Origin: Variovorax boronicumulans NBRC 103145 | Lineage (GTDB): Bacteria > Pseudomonadota > Gammaproteobacteria > Burkholderiales > Burkholderiaceae_C | Length of the DNA stretch: 44,424 nt | Assembly: GCF_001591345.1 (NCBI RefSeq) | Contig: NZ_BCUS01000046.1 | Coordinates: 1 to 44,424, forward strand | Direction of reading: 5' to 3' | Shown here: in pieces, positions 6,468 to 14,455 of the stretch | How the letters are laid out: each line of letters starts with the position of its first letter | Numbering within the stretch: position 1 is the stretch's first letter | The notes under the pieces: generated by a model | What the model was told of the DNA's origin: nothing | Database searches by the model: none | Seen by the model: only the letters and a program-made list of their open reading frames with translations | Position numbers and translations under genes: made by a program

Positions 6468-7691
6468 TCACCCCGCCTTCAGAAACACATCGTGGTCGGG
6501 CGCAAAGTTGGCGTGCAGCGGCAGCATCGCGCCGCCCAGCGCGCAGGCCTGCGCCCCCGCCCTGCCCCCATGCAACTGCGGCGCCCACAGGCCTTCCCAG
6601 TTGCACTGCGCGAGTGCCGCGCGGGTCTGCACCAGCAGCGCGTCGAGCAGCGCGCGTGACATCGAGCCGTCCATCACCACGTCGGCCAGGTCGAGCACCG
6701 CCGTGCTGCTGACGATGGCATGCGCCAGCGCGCGTGACGCGCTGCCGAGCCAGGCCTGCGTGGCCGCGGCGAACGGCGCTTCGAGCGCGCGGTCGTCGTA
6801 GGCGGCGGTGGCGTCGAGGCCTTCGGCGCGCAGGCGCTGCTCCAGCTCCCACAGCGACGCCTCGGCCACCACCTGCGTCGACAGGCCTTCGGAGGGCTTC
6901 TCGGTGCGCATCGGGATCGACGCGAGCGCGCCCGCGTTGCCGTGTGCGCCGGTGTGCAGGTGCGAGTTGATGACCAGCCCGCCGCCCACGAAGGTGTCGA
7001 CGAAGATGTACAGAAAGCTCTTGAGGTCGTGCCCGCGCCCCGTCACCAGCTCGGCCACGCAGGCCGCCACGGTGTCGCGCGCGAAGCCCACGGACACGTC
7101 GGTGCGCGCGCGCACCTCGGCCAGCAGGTCCATCTGGTTCCATTCGTCCGACTGCGCCTTCGACAGCCCCAGCGTGCGGTGCCAGCCGCCGAGCTGGAAC
7201 GGCGCCGCCAGCCCTGCGCCCACGTTGCGCGCGGCCAGCGGCCCGAGCCCGTCGCGCAGGCGGTGGATGTGCTCGGCGATCACGGGCAGCAGCGCCGCGG
7301 CGTCCGGGAATTCGTAGCGGATCGCGTGGTGCTCGCGCACCCGCGCCGCGAAGTCGATCAGCAGCCACTCGGCCCCGCGCCGCCCGAGCTTGACGCCGAT
7401 GGCAAAGGCGCCGTCGGGGTTCAGCGCCAGCGGCACCGAGGGCTGGCCGATGCGCCCGCGCACGCGGCTTTGCTTGACGATGAGGCCGTCGTCCTCGAGC
7501 CGCGCGGTGATGAGGCCGATGGTCTGCGCGCTCAGGCCCGTGAGCCGCGCGAGGTCGGCCTTGGGCAGGCTGGTGTGCACGCGCAGCGCCTGCAGCACCA
7601 CGCGCTCGTTGAACTGGCGCATGCCCACCTGGTTGGAGCCGCGCGGACGCAGCAAGGCCGACGGGCGCTCGAGGGCATCGGTATCAAGCAT
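6468..7691 (-). CDS. ROK-family transcriptional regulator
   Basis: Probable repressor of the sugar importer operon in which it is the last gene. 407 aa. An N-terminal winged helix spans about residues 25-75 (NERVVLQALRVHTSLPKADLA, LTGLSAQTIGLITARLEDDG). A ROK sugar-kinase fold follows: IGVKLGRRGAEWLLIDF, VGAGLAAPFQLGGWHRTLG, LYIFVDTFVGGGLVINSHLH and GAHGNAGALASIP. The zinc-site motif CxCGxxGCxE usual in ROK proteins is not present, as in the XylR-like regulators that lack it. The start ATG overlaps the ATPase gene end by 8 nt. A candidate operator for it lies upstream of frcB. The ligand, probably a fructose-related sugar, is inferred from the operon. Confidence 0.9.
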   Translation of the reverse strand: MLDTDALERPSALLRPRGSNQVGMRQFNERVVLQALRVHTSLPKADLARLTGLSAQTIGLITARLEDDGLIVKQSRVRGRIGQPSVPLALNPDGAFAIGVKLGRRGAEWLLIDFAARVREHHAIRYEFPDAAALLPVIAEHIHRLRDGLGPLAARNVGAGLAAPFQLGGWHRTLGLSKAQSDEWNQMDLLAEVRARTDVSVGFARDTVAACVAELVTGRGHDLKSFLYIFVDTFVGGGLVINSHLHTGAHGNAGALASIPMRTEKPSEGLSTQVVAEASLWELEQRLRAEGLDATAAYDDRALEAPFAAATQAWLGSASRALAHAIVSSTAVLDLADVVMDGSMSRALLDALLVQTRAALAQCNWEGLWAPQLHGGRAGAQACALGGAMLPLHANFAPDHDVFLKAG

Positions 7692-8481
7692 GGGCTTCCG
7701 CAGGCAACTGGTCGGCGGTCATGGCACCGGTCATCACGGCCACGGTGTCGCTCATGCTGATCCTCTTCGGGTTGAGCACGGCCGCGCGCCTGCCCAGGCG
7801 CGCCACGTGGATGCGGTCGGCCACCTCGAACACGTGCGGCATGTTGTGGCTGATGAGCACCACGGGCAGGCCGCGCTCGCGCACGCGGCGGATCAGCTCG
7901 AGCACCATGTTGCCTTCCTTCACGCCGAGCGCGGCGGTGGGCTCGTCCATGATGACCACGTGCCGCGCGAAGGCCGCGCTGCGCGCCACGGCCACGCACT
8001 GGCGCTGGCCGCCCGAGAGCGTTTCGACCGCCTGCGTCATCGACTGGATGCCGACCTTCAGGTCGGCCATGCGCGCCGTGCTTTCGAGCAGCATCTTCTT
8101 CTTGTCGAGCATGCGCAGCACATTGCCCAGGAAGCCGGGGCGGCGCAGTTCGCGGCCGAGAAAGAGGTTCTCGTAGATGGTCATCGCGGGCGCGACGGCG
8201 AGGTCCTGGTAGACCGTCTCGATGCCGGCGCGGCGCGCATCGAGCGGGTTGCGGAAATGCACCGGTGCGCCGTCGAGCAGGATCTGGCCTTCGTCGGGCA
8301 CGATCGCGCCCGACAGCGCCTTGATGAGCGACGACTTGCCCGCGCCGTTGTCGCCGATCACCGCGAGGATCTCGCCTTCGCGCAGCTCGAAGTCGACACC
8401 GTCGAGCGCGGTGACCTGGCCGTAGCGCTTCACCAGGCCCTTGGCCTGCATCACGATCTTGGGGTTGGCCACGGTGTTCAT
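7684..8481 (-). CDS. frcA: Sugar ABC importer ATPase (FrcA-like)
   Basis: Nucleotide-binding subunit that powers the importer. 265 aa, a single ATPase domain like Sinorhizobium FrcA, unlike the two-domain RbsA type. Motifs in order: Walker A GDNGAGKSS (43-51), Q-loop VYQDLAVAP, signature LSGGQ (155-159), Walker B VVIMDE (175-180) and switch His212 in ISHNM. The ATG at 8481 shares one base with the permease stop (TGATG), so translation is coupled. A longer frame reading back into the permease is an out-of-frame artefact. Substrate assignment follows the binding protein two genes upstream. Confidence 0.93.
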   Translation of the reverse strand: MNTVANPKIVMQAKGLVKRYGQVTALDGVDFELREGEILAVIGDNGAGKSSLIKALSGAIVPDEGQILLDGAPVHFRNPLDARRAGIETVYQDLAVAPAMTIYENLFLGRELRRPGFLGNVLRMLDKKKMLLESTARMADLKVGIQSMTQAVETLSGGQRQCVAVARSAAFARHVVIMDEPTAALGVKEGNMVLELIRRVRERGLPVVLISHNMPHVFEVADRIHVARLGRRAAVLNPKRISMSDTVAVMTGAMTADQLPAEAHA

Positions 8482-9440
8482 CAGCGGGCTCCCTTGCGCG
8501 AGAGTTGATCGGCCGCCACCGCCAGGATCACGAGCACGCCCGTCACCAGCACCTGGTAGATCGACGACACGCCCATCAGCGTGAGCCCGTTGCGGAACAC
8601 GCCCACGATCAGCACGCCGATGAGCGAACCCAGCACGATGCCGCGCCCGCCGAAGAGGCTGGTGCCGCCGAGCACCACGGCCGTGATGGCATCCAGGTTC
8701 TCGGTCTGACCCGCGTTCGGGTCGCCCACGCCGGTGCGCGCCACCGACAGCAGCGAGGCGATGCCGTAGAACACGCCCGCCGCCACGTACACCGCGAGCA
8801 GCACACGCTGCGTGGGAATGCCCACCAGCCGCGTGGCCTCGGCGTTGTTGCCGATCGCGTAGACATGCCGGCCGGCCGCCGTCTCGCGCAGCACGAACCA
8901 CGCGAGCGCATAGAGCGCCAGCATGAGCACCGAGCCCCACGCCACCTCGGCGCTGCCGATGGTGAAGGTGGTGCCCAGGCCCGTGAGGCCGGCGGGCAGG
9001 TCGGTGATGGTCTGCGACGACGAGTACAGCTGCGTGATCGCGAACGCGATGTTCAGCGTGCCCAGCGTCACGATGAACGGCGGCAGCTTGATGCGCGTGA
9101 CCAGCAGGCCGTTGAGCAGGCCGAACAGCGTCGTCACGCCGATGCCGCACAGGATGGCCACCGGCACCGGCATGCCGAGCTCGGTGGCGAACTTCGTCAT
9201 GATGATCCCGCCCAGTGCCATCACCATGCCGCACGACAGGTCGATGCCGGCCGTGAGGATGATCAGCGTCTGGCCGATGGCGATCACGCCCACCACCATC
9301 ACCTGCTGCAGGATCAGCGACAGGTTGCCGCCCGTGAGAAAACGCTCGGACTGCGTCGCGAAGAAGATGCAGGCGCCGAGCAGGGCCAGCCACGGCCCGA
9401 GGGCGCCCCACGGGATGTGGTGCGTCGGAGATTTCGCCAT
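8481..9440 (-). CDS. frcC: Sugar ABC importer permease (FrcC-like)
   Basis: Inner-membrane channel subunit of the importer. 319 aa, the usual length for the RbsC/FrcC branch (BPD_transp_2). It has many hydrophobic segments, e.g. GPWLALLGACIFFATQ, QQVMVVGVIAIGQTLIILTA, VPVAILCGIGVTTLFGLLNG and LMLALYALAWFVLRET. The family cytoplasmic loop is seen as YAIGNNAEATRLVGIPTQRV. GIDLS after the second segment and GGTSLFGGRG near the C-terminus are conserved in this family. It sits between the binding-protein and ATPase genes. Confidence 0.93.
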   Translation of the reverse strand: MAKSPTHHIPWGALGPWLALLGACIFFATQSERFLTGGNLSLILQQVMVVGVIAIGQTLIILTAGIDLSCGMVMALGGIIMTKFATELGMPVPVAILCGIGVTTLFGLLNGLLVTRIKLPPFIVTLGTLNIAFAITQLYSSSQTITDLPAGLTGLGTTFTIGSAEVAWGSVLMLALYALAWFVLRETAAGRHVYAIGNNAEATRLVGIPTQRVLLAVYVAAGVFYGIASLLSVARTGVGDPNAGQTENLDAITAVVLGGTSLFGGRGIVLGSLIGVLIVGVFRNGLTLMGVSSIYQVLVTGVLVILAVAADQLSRKGAR

Positions 9441-9469
9441 CGGTGTGCTTCCCTATAGACCGGGGCCGT

Positions 9470-10483
9470 TTATTTCTTGCCCCAGCACAGCTCGGTGCCG
9501 GTCTTGGTGTCCTTGCTGTCGACGCCGGCCACGCTCTTGCCGGCGATGAGCGTCACGCCGGTGTCGACGTAGCCAGAGGCCTTCTTGCCGGTCTTGGCGA
9601 ATTCGACGCCCGCAGCCACGCCCATGGCGGCCATCTTCAGCGGGTACTGCTGCGAGGTCGCGGCGATGATGCCGGCGGCCGTGTCCTTGATGCCCTGGCA
9701 GCCGCCGTCGACCGAGACGATCATCACGCCCTTCTCCTTGCCCGCGCGCTTGAGCGCGTTGTAGGCACCGGCCGCGGCGGGCTCGTTGATGGTGTAGACC
9801 AGGTTCACGTCGGGCGCCTTCTGCAGGCAGTTCTCCATCACGGTCTGCGCCTTGGCCTGGTCGCCGAAGCTGTCGGCCATGCAGACGATCTCGGGCGACT
9901 TCGACAGCTCGTTCGACTTGGCGTCGTTGGCCGGCAGGCCGAAGCCCTTCATGAAGCCGTTGTGGCGCTGCGCGCCCACGGGGTGGCCCGGCAGCAGGTC
10001 GAGCGCGACGATCTTGGGCGTCTTGCCGGCCATCGCGGCCTTGGCGTACTCGCCGATGAGCACGCCGGCCGTGTAGTTGTTGGTGGCGAAGAGCGCGTCG
10101 GTGGCGTCCGGCGGATCGGCCGGGCTGTCGAGTGCGATCACCTGCACGCCCTTGTCGCGCGCCTTCTTGATCGCCGGCACGATGGCCTTGGCGTCGCTGG
10201 GCGTGATGAGGATGGTCTTGGCGCCGGCGGCGATCATGTTTTCCATCGCCGTGATCTGGCCCGCGTTGTCGCCGTCGGCCTTTCCAGCCCCCGACAGCAG
10301 CTTGGCGCCGAGCTTCTTGGCCTCCTCCTGCGCGCCCTCTTTCATCTTCACGAAGAAGGGGTTGGTCTCGGTCTTGGTGACCAGGCCGATGACGGGCGGG
10401 TCGGCGGCCAGGGCCGTGGACGTGGCCGATGCGGCAAGGGCCAGGACGGCCAGGGCGGGAACGAAGCGCGGGCTGATGAACAT
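9470..10483 (-). CDS. frcB: Fructose-type periplasmic binding protein (FrcB-like)
   Basis: Periplasmic receptor that delivers the sugar to the importer. 337 aa with signal peptide (ALAVLALAASATSTALA, cleaved before ADPP). The sequence matches remembered FrcB of rhizobia closely: IGLVTKTETNPFFVKMKEGA, GDNAGQITAMENMIAAGAK, ILITPSDAKAIVPAIKKARD, YTINEPAAAGAYNALK, VSVDGGCQGI, ATSQQYPLKMAAMG and the C-terminal TKTGTELCWG. That resemblance is the basis for calling fructose rather than ribose. AAGGAG lies 11 nt before the ATG. First gene of the four-gene operon. Confidence 0.92.
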   Translation of the reverse strand: MFISPRFVPALAVLALAASATSTALAADPPVIGLVTKTETNPFFVKMKEGAQEEAKKLGAKLLSGAGKADGDNAGQITAMENMIAAGAKTILITPSDAKAIVPAIKKARDKGVQVIALDSPADPPDATDALFATNNYTAGVLIGEYAKAAMAGKTPKIVALDLLPGHPVGAQRHNGFMKGFGLPANDAKSNELSKSPEIVCMADSFGDQAKAQTVMENCLQKAPDVNLVYTINEPAAAGAYNALKRAGKEKGVMIVSVDGGCQGIKDTAAGIIAATSQQYPLKMAAMGVAAGVEFAKTGKKASGYVDTGVTLIAGKSVAGVDSKDTKTGTELCWGKK

Positions 10484-10586
10484 GAGGTTGTCTCCTTCAG
10501 GGGGGCGGGCGCACAGCGCCTGCCGTGCTTGCTATGGAACCGGATGACGACCCGCCAACGAGCGGGAAGGCATTCGGACGAGGGGG

Positions 10587-10624
10587 ACTATCGAGCAGTC
10601 GACCGACTAAATCAAGTCACTTGA
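10587..10624 (-). promoter_or_regulatory. Candidate frcB promoter with overlapping operator
   Basis: On the minus strand, TTGATT (10615-10610), 17 nt, then GATAGT (10592-10587) is a fair sigma-70 pair, each 4 of 6 to consensus. The palindrome TCAAGT-G-ACTTGA (10612-10624) overlaps the -35; with one mismatch per side its arms extend further (AA.TCAAGT / ACTTGA.TT). A repressor bound there would block RNA polymerase, which suits the ROK regulator of the operon. About 100 nt separate it from the frcB ATG. Confidence 0.45.
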
Positions 10625-10755
10625 GTTATCGGAAACCCGAGGCCGGACAGGTTCGTGCGGTCAGAGCTGACTGCGACGGAGGATTCCGTGCAGCGCGTAA
10701 TTTGTAATTCAAACGGCCTCGTTTCTATTGCCGCTCGCTCAATTCTTTTCTGATT

Positions 10756-10784
10756 TTGACAATTGTCATGGATGTTGATTTATC
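10756..10784 (+). promoter_or_regulatory. Candidate promoter of the aspartate operon
   Basis: A consensus -35 TTGACA (10756-10761) is followed after 17 nt by TTTATC (10779-10784), a weak -10. The -35 is embedded in a perfect 12-bp palindrome, TGACAATTGTCA (10757-10768). The gene starts at 10951, leaving a leader of about 160 nt. The rest of 10625-10950 is AT-rich intergenic DNA in which I support no gene; a minus-strand frame at 10725-11018 looks spurious. Confidence 0.45.
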
Positions 10785-10950
10785 GTCATCGAAGATGCAA
10801 AGAATCGGCAATTCGCAAAACGAAAAATAAAGTTTTCGCTGGAGCCCCACCACTCGCCAGCCGTTGATGCCAATGGATGCAGTGCTCCTTTTTTCGTTGC
10901 GATCCGCCGACCCGCTCGAATGAACAAATAACCTGGAGGGATCGCGGCAC

Positions 10951-12639
10951 ATGTTCGGCCACCTTGTGGAAATACTCAGAAACAGTCCGGAGATCGCATT
11001 GTTTCTGGTGCTGTGCATTGGCTACGCGGTGGGCCAGATCTGTTTCGGGCCGATCCAGCTGGGCGGCATCTGCGGCACGCTGATTGCCGCGCTGGTGGTC
11101 GGCCAGTTGGGCATCCGGCTCGACGACAGCGTGAAGAACGTGTTCTTCATGCTCTTCATCTTTGCGCTCGGCTACGCGGGCGGCCCGCAGTTCTTCGCCA
11201 ACCTCGACGCCAAGGGCCTGCGGCTGGGCCTGCTGTGCCTGGTCGAGGTGGTGGTAGTGCTCGCGCTGGTGCTCGGCGCCACCGTGCTGCTGTCGCTCGA
11301 CCGCGGCACGGCCGCCGGGCTGATGGCGGGCGCGGCCACCGAATCGGCGGTGGTGGGCACGGCGACCGACGCGATCTCGAAGCTGTCGCTCCCCGCCGCC
11401 GAGATCGCGCAACTGCAGGCCAACGTGGTCACGGCCTACTCCATCACCTACGTGTTCGGGCTCATCGCCATCGTGGTGGTCACGAGCCAGGTGTTTCCGC
11501 TGCTGCTGCGCGTGAACCTGCGCGCCGAAGCCGACAAGCTCTGGAAAACCATGGGCGGCGGCGCCGACGATCCGGACGCCGCCAGCGCCACGCCCGAGAT
11601 GGTCGGGCGCGTGTTCCGCGTCACCGTGGGACGCGGCCGCTCGGTCGGCGAGCTCACGTCGATCCTCGGGCGGCAGGCCAGCATCGAGCGCGTGGTGCGC
11701 GACGGCCAGAGCCTCGCGGTCGAGCCCGACTTGCACTTGCGCGTGGGCGACCAGGTGCTGGCCATCGGCCGGCGCAGCGCGCTCGTCAACGTGGGCGAGC
11801 TGCTGGGCCGCGAGTTCGCCGACACCACCGCCTTCGACACCGTGGTCGAGACCACCGAGGTCGTCGCCAACCGTCGCGAATGGTTCGGCCGCGGGCTGCG
11901 CATGCTGGAAAACGAGTTGCCGTCCGCCGTGCAGGTGATCGGCGTGGCGCGCGACGGCCACGCCATGCCGCTCGTGAACGACCTCACGCTGCAGCGCGGC
12001 GACGTGCTCCAGCTCTACGGCCCCGCGCCCGAGGTGGCGAGCGCCATCGCACAGGTCGGCGACCGCGTGATCGCCTCCACGCGCAGCAACATCAGCTTCG
12101 CCGCCGCGGGCATCTTGCTGGGCGTGTTCATCGGCAGCTTCAGCGCGAAGCTCGGCGGCATTCCGTTTTCGCTCGGCACCGGCGGCGGTGCACTGCTCAC
12201 GGGACTGGCCTTCGGCTGGTACCAGTCGAAGCACCCGCACCGCCTGAGCGTGCCGGCCGACGCACTGGCGCTCATGAAGGACCTGGGCCTGGCCACCTTC
12301 ATCGCCTGCGTGGGCCTGGCCTCGGGGCCGCAGGCGCTGGCGCTGGTCCAGAAGTTCGGCGTTGCGCTGCCGCTGGTGGGCATCGCCGTCGCGGTGGTGC
12401 CGGCCAGCATCTCGCTCTTTGTTGGCCACCGCCTGCTCAAGCTCGAGGCGCCGGTGCTGCTGGGCGCCATCGCCGGCCAGCAGTGCAGCACGCCCGCGCT
12501 CAGCGCCGTGCAGAACGCCGCGGGCAACGCCACGCCGCTGCTGGGCTACACGATCACCTACGCCATCTCGAACGTCGTGCTGCCGCTGATGGGTCCGCTG
12601 ATCGTGGCCCTGGCCGGACTGGTGCAGCACGCGAAATAA
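10951..12639 (+). CDS. aspT: Aspartate:alanine exchanger, first copy (AspT-like)
   Basis: Inner-membrane electrogenic exchanger of the AAE family, expected to take in aspartate and release alanine. 562 aa. The N-terminal membrane half spans about residues 10-180 (EIALFLVLCIGYAVGQICFG, MLFIFALGYAGGPQFF, GLMAGAATESAVVGTATDAI). Two cytoplasmic RCK_C/TrkA_C domains follow (about 205-370; VTVGRGRSVGELTSILGRQ, DLHLRVGDQVLAIGRR). The second membrane half is about 375-560 (GGIPFSLGTGGGALLTGLAF, GQQCSTPALSAVQNAAGNAT). Length and domain order match AspT. GGAGG lies about 11 nt before the ATG. A second copy and aspartate decarboxylase follow in the same direction. Substrate is inferred from the decarboxylase partner. 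Confidence 0.9.
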   Translation: MFGHLVEILRNSPEIALFLVLCIGYAVGQICFGPIQLGGICGTLIAALVVGQLGIRLDDSVKNVFFMLFIFALGYAGGPQFFANLDAKGLRLGLLCLVEVVVVLALVLGATVLLSLDRGTAAGLMAGAATESAVVGTATDAISKLSLPAAEIAQLQANVVTAYSITYVFGLIAIVVVTSQVFPLLLRVNLRAEADKLWKTMGGGADDPDAASATPEMVGRVFRVTVGRGRSVGELTSILGRQASIERVVRDGQSLAVEPDLHLRVGDQVLAIGRRSALVNVGELLGREFADTTAFDTVVETTEVVANRREWFGRGLRMLENELPSAVQVIGVARDGHAMPLVNDLTLQRGDVLQLYGPAPEVASAIAQVGDRVIASTRSNISFAAAGILLGVFIGSFSAKLGGIPFSLGTGGGALLTGLAFGWYQSKHPHRLSVPADALALMKDLGLATFIACVGLASGPQALALVQKFGVALPLVGIAVAVVPASISLFVGHRLLKLEAPVLLGAIAGQQCSTPALSAVQNAAGNATPLLGYTITYAISNVVLPLMGPLIVALAGLVQHAK

Positions 12640-12663
12640 GACAACGACCCGAGACGCCCCACG

Positions 12664-12686
12664 CCCTTCTCTTCTCTCTTCTTCTC
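12664..12686. repeat. Pure pyrimidine tract between aspT copies
   Basis: A 23-base run of only C and T (mostly CTT and CTCTT units) in the 73-nt gap between the two exchanger genes, followed by AAGGAC before the next ATG. Similar tracts occur at 14410-14439 and 28647-28671. Confidence 0.6.
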
Positions 12687-12712
12687 ATTGATGCACTGAA
12701 AGGACTTCCCCT

Positions 12713-14401
12713 ATGGAATGGCTGCATGAACTCTTCAAGAAGTCGCCCGAAATGGCGCTCTTTCTCTCGCTGGCGGTCGGCTACTGGATCGGCAAGATCA
12801 AGTTCGGCAAGTTCCAGCTCGGCGGCGTGGCCGGCTCGCTGCTGGTGGCGGTGATCGTGAGCCAGGTCGGCGTGCAGATCGACGGCGGCGTGAAGGCCGT
12901 GCTGTTCGCGCTGTTCATCTACGCCGTGGGCTTCGAGAGCGGGCCGCAGTTCTTCAGCTCGCTGGGCAAGCAGTCGATCAAGGAGATCATCCTGGCCGCC
13001 GTGATGGCGGCCACGGGCCTGGCCACGGTGGTGGTCATGGCCAAGCTGTTCGGGCTCGACAAGGGCCTGGCGGCGGGCGTGGCGGCCGGCGGCCTCACGC
13101 AGAGCGCCATCATCGGCACGGCAGGCGACGCCATCGGCAAGCTCGGCCTTGCCGCGGCCGAGACGGCACGGCTGCAGGGCAACGTGGCCATCGGCTATGC
13201 CGTGACCTACGTGTTCGGCTCGTTCGGAGCGATCATCGTGTGCGTCAACATCCTGCCCAAGCTCATGGGCCGCAGCATCCGCGACGACGCGATCGCGGCC
13301 GAGACCGCGATGCAGGCCGGCGTGAAGGTGCTCGGCCCCGACCAGGAAGAAGCCGCGCCCTCGCTGGTCGGGCGCATCTACCAGCTCACGAGCGATCCGC
13401 AGCGCACGGTGGCCGACATCGAGAACGCCAACCCGGCCACCACCATCACCATCGAGCGCGTGAAGCGCGACGGCAAGTTCGTCGAAGTCAGCCCCACGCT
13501 CGTGCTGCGCCAGGGCGACTACGTGCTCACCGTGGGCCGGCGCGATGCCGTGGTGGCGAGCGCGCCGCTGCTGGGCAAGGAGGTCGACGCGGTCGACGGC
13601 ATGGAGCTGACGCTGAACAAGCGCGAGATCGTGCTCACCAACAAGGACTTCGGCGGCAAGACCGTCGACCAGATCCGCCAGGCCACCGCCGGCGGCGTGC
13701 GCCACGGCATCTTCGTGGTGCAGCTCAGCCGCATGGGCCAGGTGCTGCCGATGAAGCCCGACACCGTGGTGCAGGTGGGCGACCTGGTGTCGATCTTCGG
13801 CGCCGAGCAGGACGTGAAGCGCGTCGCCTCCCTCGTCGGCGACGTGATCGTGCCCAGCGCCAAGACCGACTTCGTGTACCTGGGCGCGGGCCTGGTGGTG
13901 GGCCTCTTGGTCGGCCTGCTGAGCGTGAAGATCGGCGCCATTCCGCTGACGCTCGGCGCCGGCGGCGGCGCGCTGCTGTCGGGCCTGCTGTTCGGCTGGT
14001 ACCGCGCGAAGAAGCAGACCTTCGGCGCGCTGCCGCCCAGCGCGGTGCAGCTGCTGAAAGACCTGGGCCTGGCGGGCTTCGTGGTCGTGGTCGGCCTCAC
14101 GTCGGGCCTGCAGGCCGTGCAGACCATCAAGGAACTGGGCCTGACCATCTTCGGCGTCGGCGTGGTCGTCACGCTCGTGCCGATGATCCTCACGATGCTG
14201 TTCGGGCGCTACGTGCTGCGCTACGACAACACGGCCGTCTTCGCCGGTGCGCTGAGCGGCTCGCGCAGCGCCAACCCGGCCTTCGGCGAAGTGCTGGGCA
14301 AGGCCGAGAACGCCATTCCCACCGTGCCCTTCGCCATCACCTATGCGCTGGCCAACGTGTTCCTCACGCTGCTGGGGCCGCTGATCGTGGCTCTGGTCTG
14401 A
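12713..14401 (+). CDS. aspT: Aspartate:alanine exchanger, second copy (AspT-like)
   Basis: Paralogue of the preceding gene with exactly the same length (562 aa) and layout. N-terminal membrane half: MALFLSLAVGYWIGKIKFGK, FALFIYAVGFESGPQFF, GVAAGGLTQSAIIGTAGDAI. Two RCK_C domains: AADIEN-type and VEVSPTLVLRQGDYVLTVGR, then MKPDTVVQVGDLVSIFGAE. C-terminal half: GAIPLTLGAGGGALLSGLLF, GALSGSRSANPAFGEVLGKA. The two copies are clearly diverged rather than a recent duplication; for example TESAVVGTATDA corresponds to TQSAIIGTAGDA. The 54-nt gap to the decarboxylase gene, together with the shared pathway, implies one transcript. Whether both carry Asp/Ala or one has another substrate cannot be read from sequence. 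Confidence 0.9.
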   Translation: MEWLHELFKKSPEMALFLSLAVGYWIGKIKFGKFQLGGVAGSLLVAVIVSQVGVQIDGGVKAVLFALFIYAVGFESGPQFFSSLGKQSIKEIILAAVMAATGLATVVVMAKLFGLDKGLAAGVAAGGLTQSAIIGTAGDAIGKLGLAAAETARLQGNVAIGYAVTYVFGSFGAIIVCVNILPKLMGRSIRDDAIAAETAMQAGVKVLGPDQEEAAPSLVGRIYQLTSDPQRTVADIENANPATTITIERVKRDGKFVEVSPTLVLRQGDYVLTVGRRDAVVASAPLLGKEVDAVDGMELTLNKREIVLTNKDFGGKTVDQIRQATAGGVRHGIFVVQLSRMGQVLPMKPDTVVQVGDLVSIFGAEQDVKRVASLVGDVIVPSAKTDFVYLGAGLVVGLLVGLLSVKIGAIPLTLGAGGGALLSGLLFGWYRAKKQTFGALPPSAVQLLKDLGLAGFVVVVGLTSGLQAVQTIKELGLTIFGVGVVVTLVPMILTMLFGRYVLRYDNTAVFAGALSGSRSANPAFGEVLGKAENAIPTVPFAITYALANVFLTLLGPLIVALV

Positions 14402-14409
14402 GCACCACG

Positions 14410-14439
14410 CCTTCCCTTTTCTTTCTTCTTTCTTTTTTC
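14410..14439. repeat. Pure pyrimidine tract before aspD
   Basis: A 30-base run of only C and T in the short gap before the decarboxylase gene, directly followed by AACCAAGGAGTACTCC and the ATG. The adjoining AAGGAG is a strong ribosome site. Confidence 0.6.
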
Positions 14440-14455
14440 AACCAAGGAGTACTCC

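Noticed and set aside
6468..7691. Sugar kinase rather than regulator for the ROK protein
   Set aside because: It has an N-terminal winged helix and lacks the zinc motif of active ROK kinases.
10725..11018. Small minus-strand gene between frcB and aspT
   Set aside because: No ribosome site or family features, and it overlaps both the aspT start and the likely promoter.
10786..12630. Minus-strand open frame opposite the first AspT gene
   Set aside because: His/Gln/Arg-rich antisense shadow without membrane segments or ribosome site.
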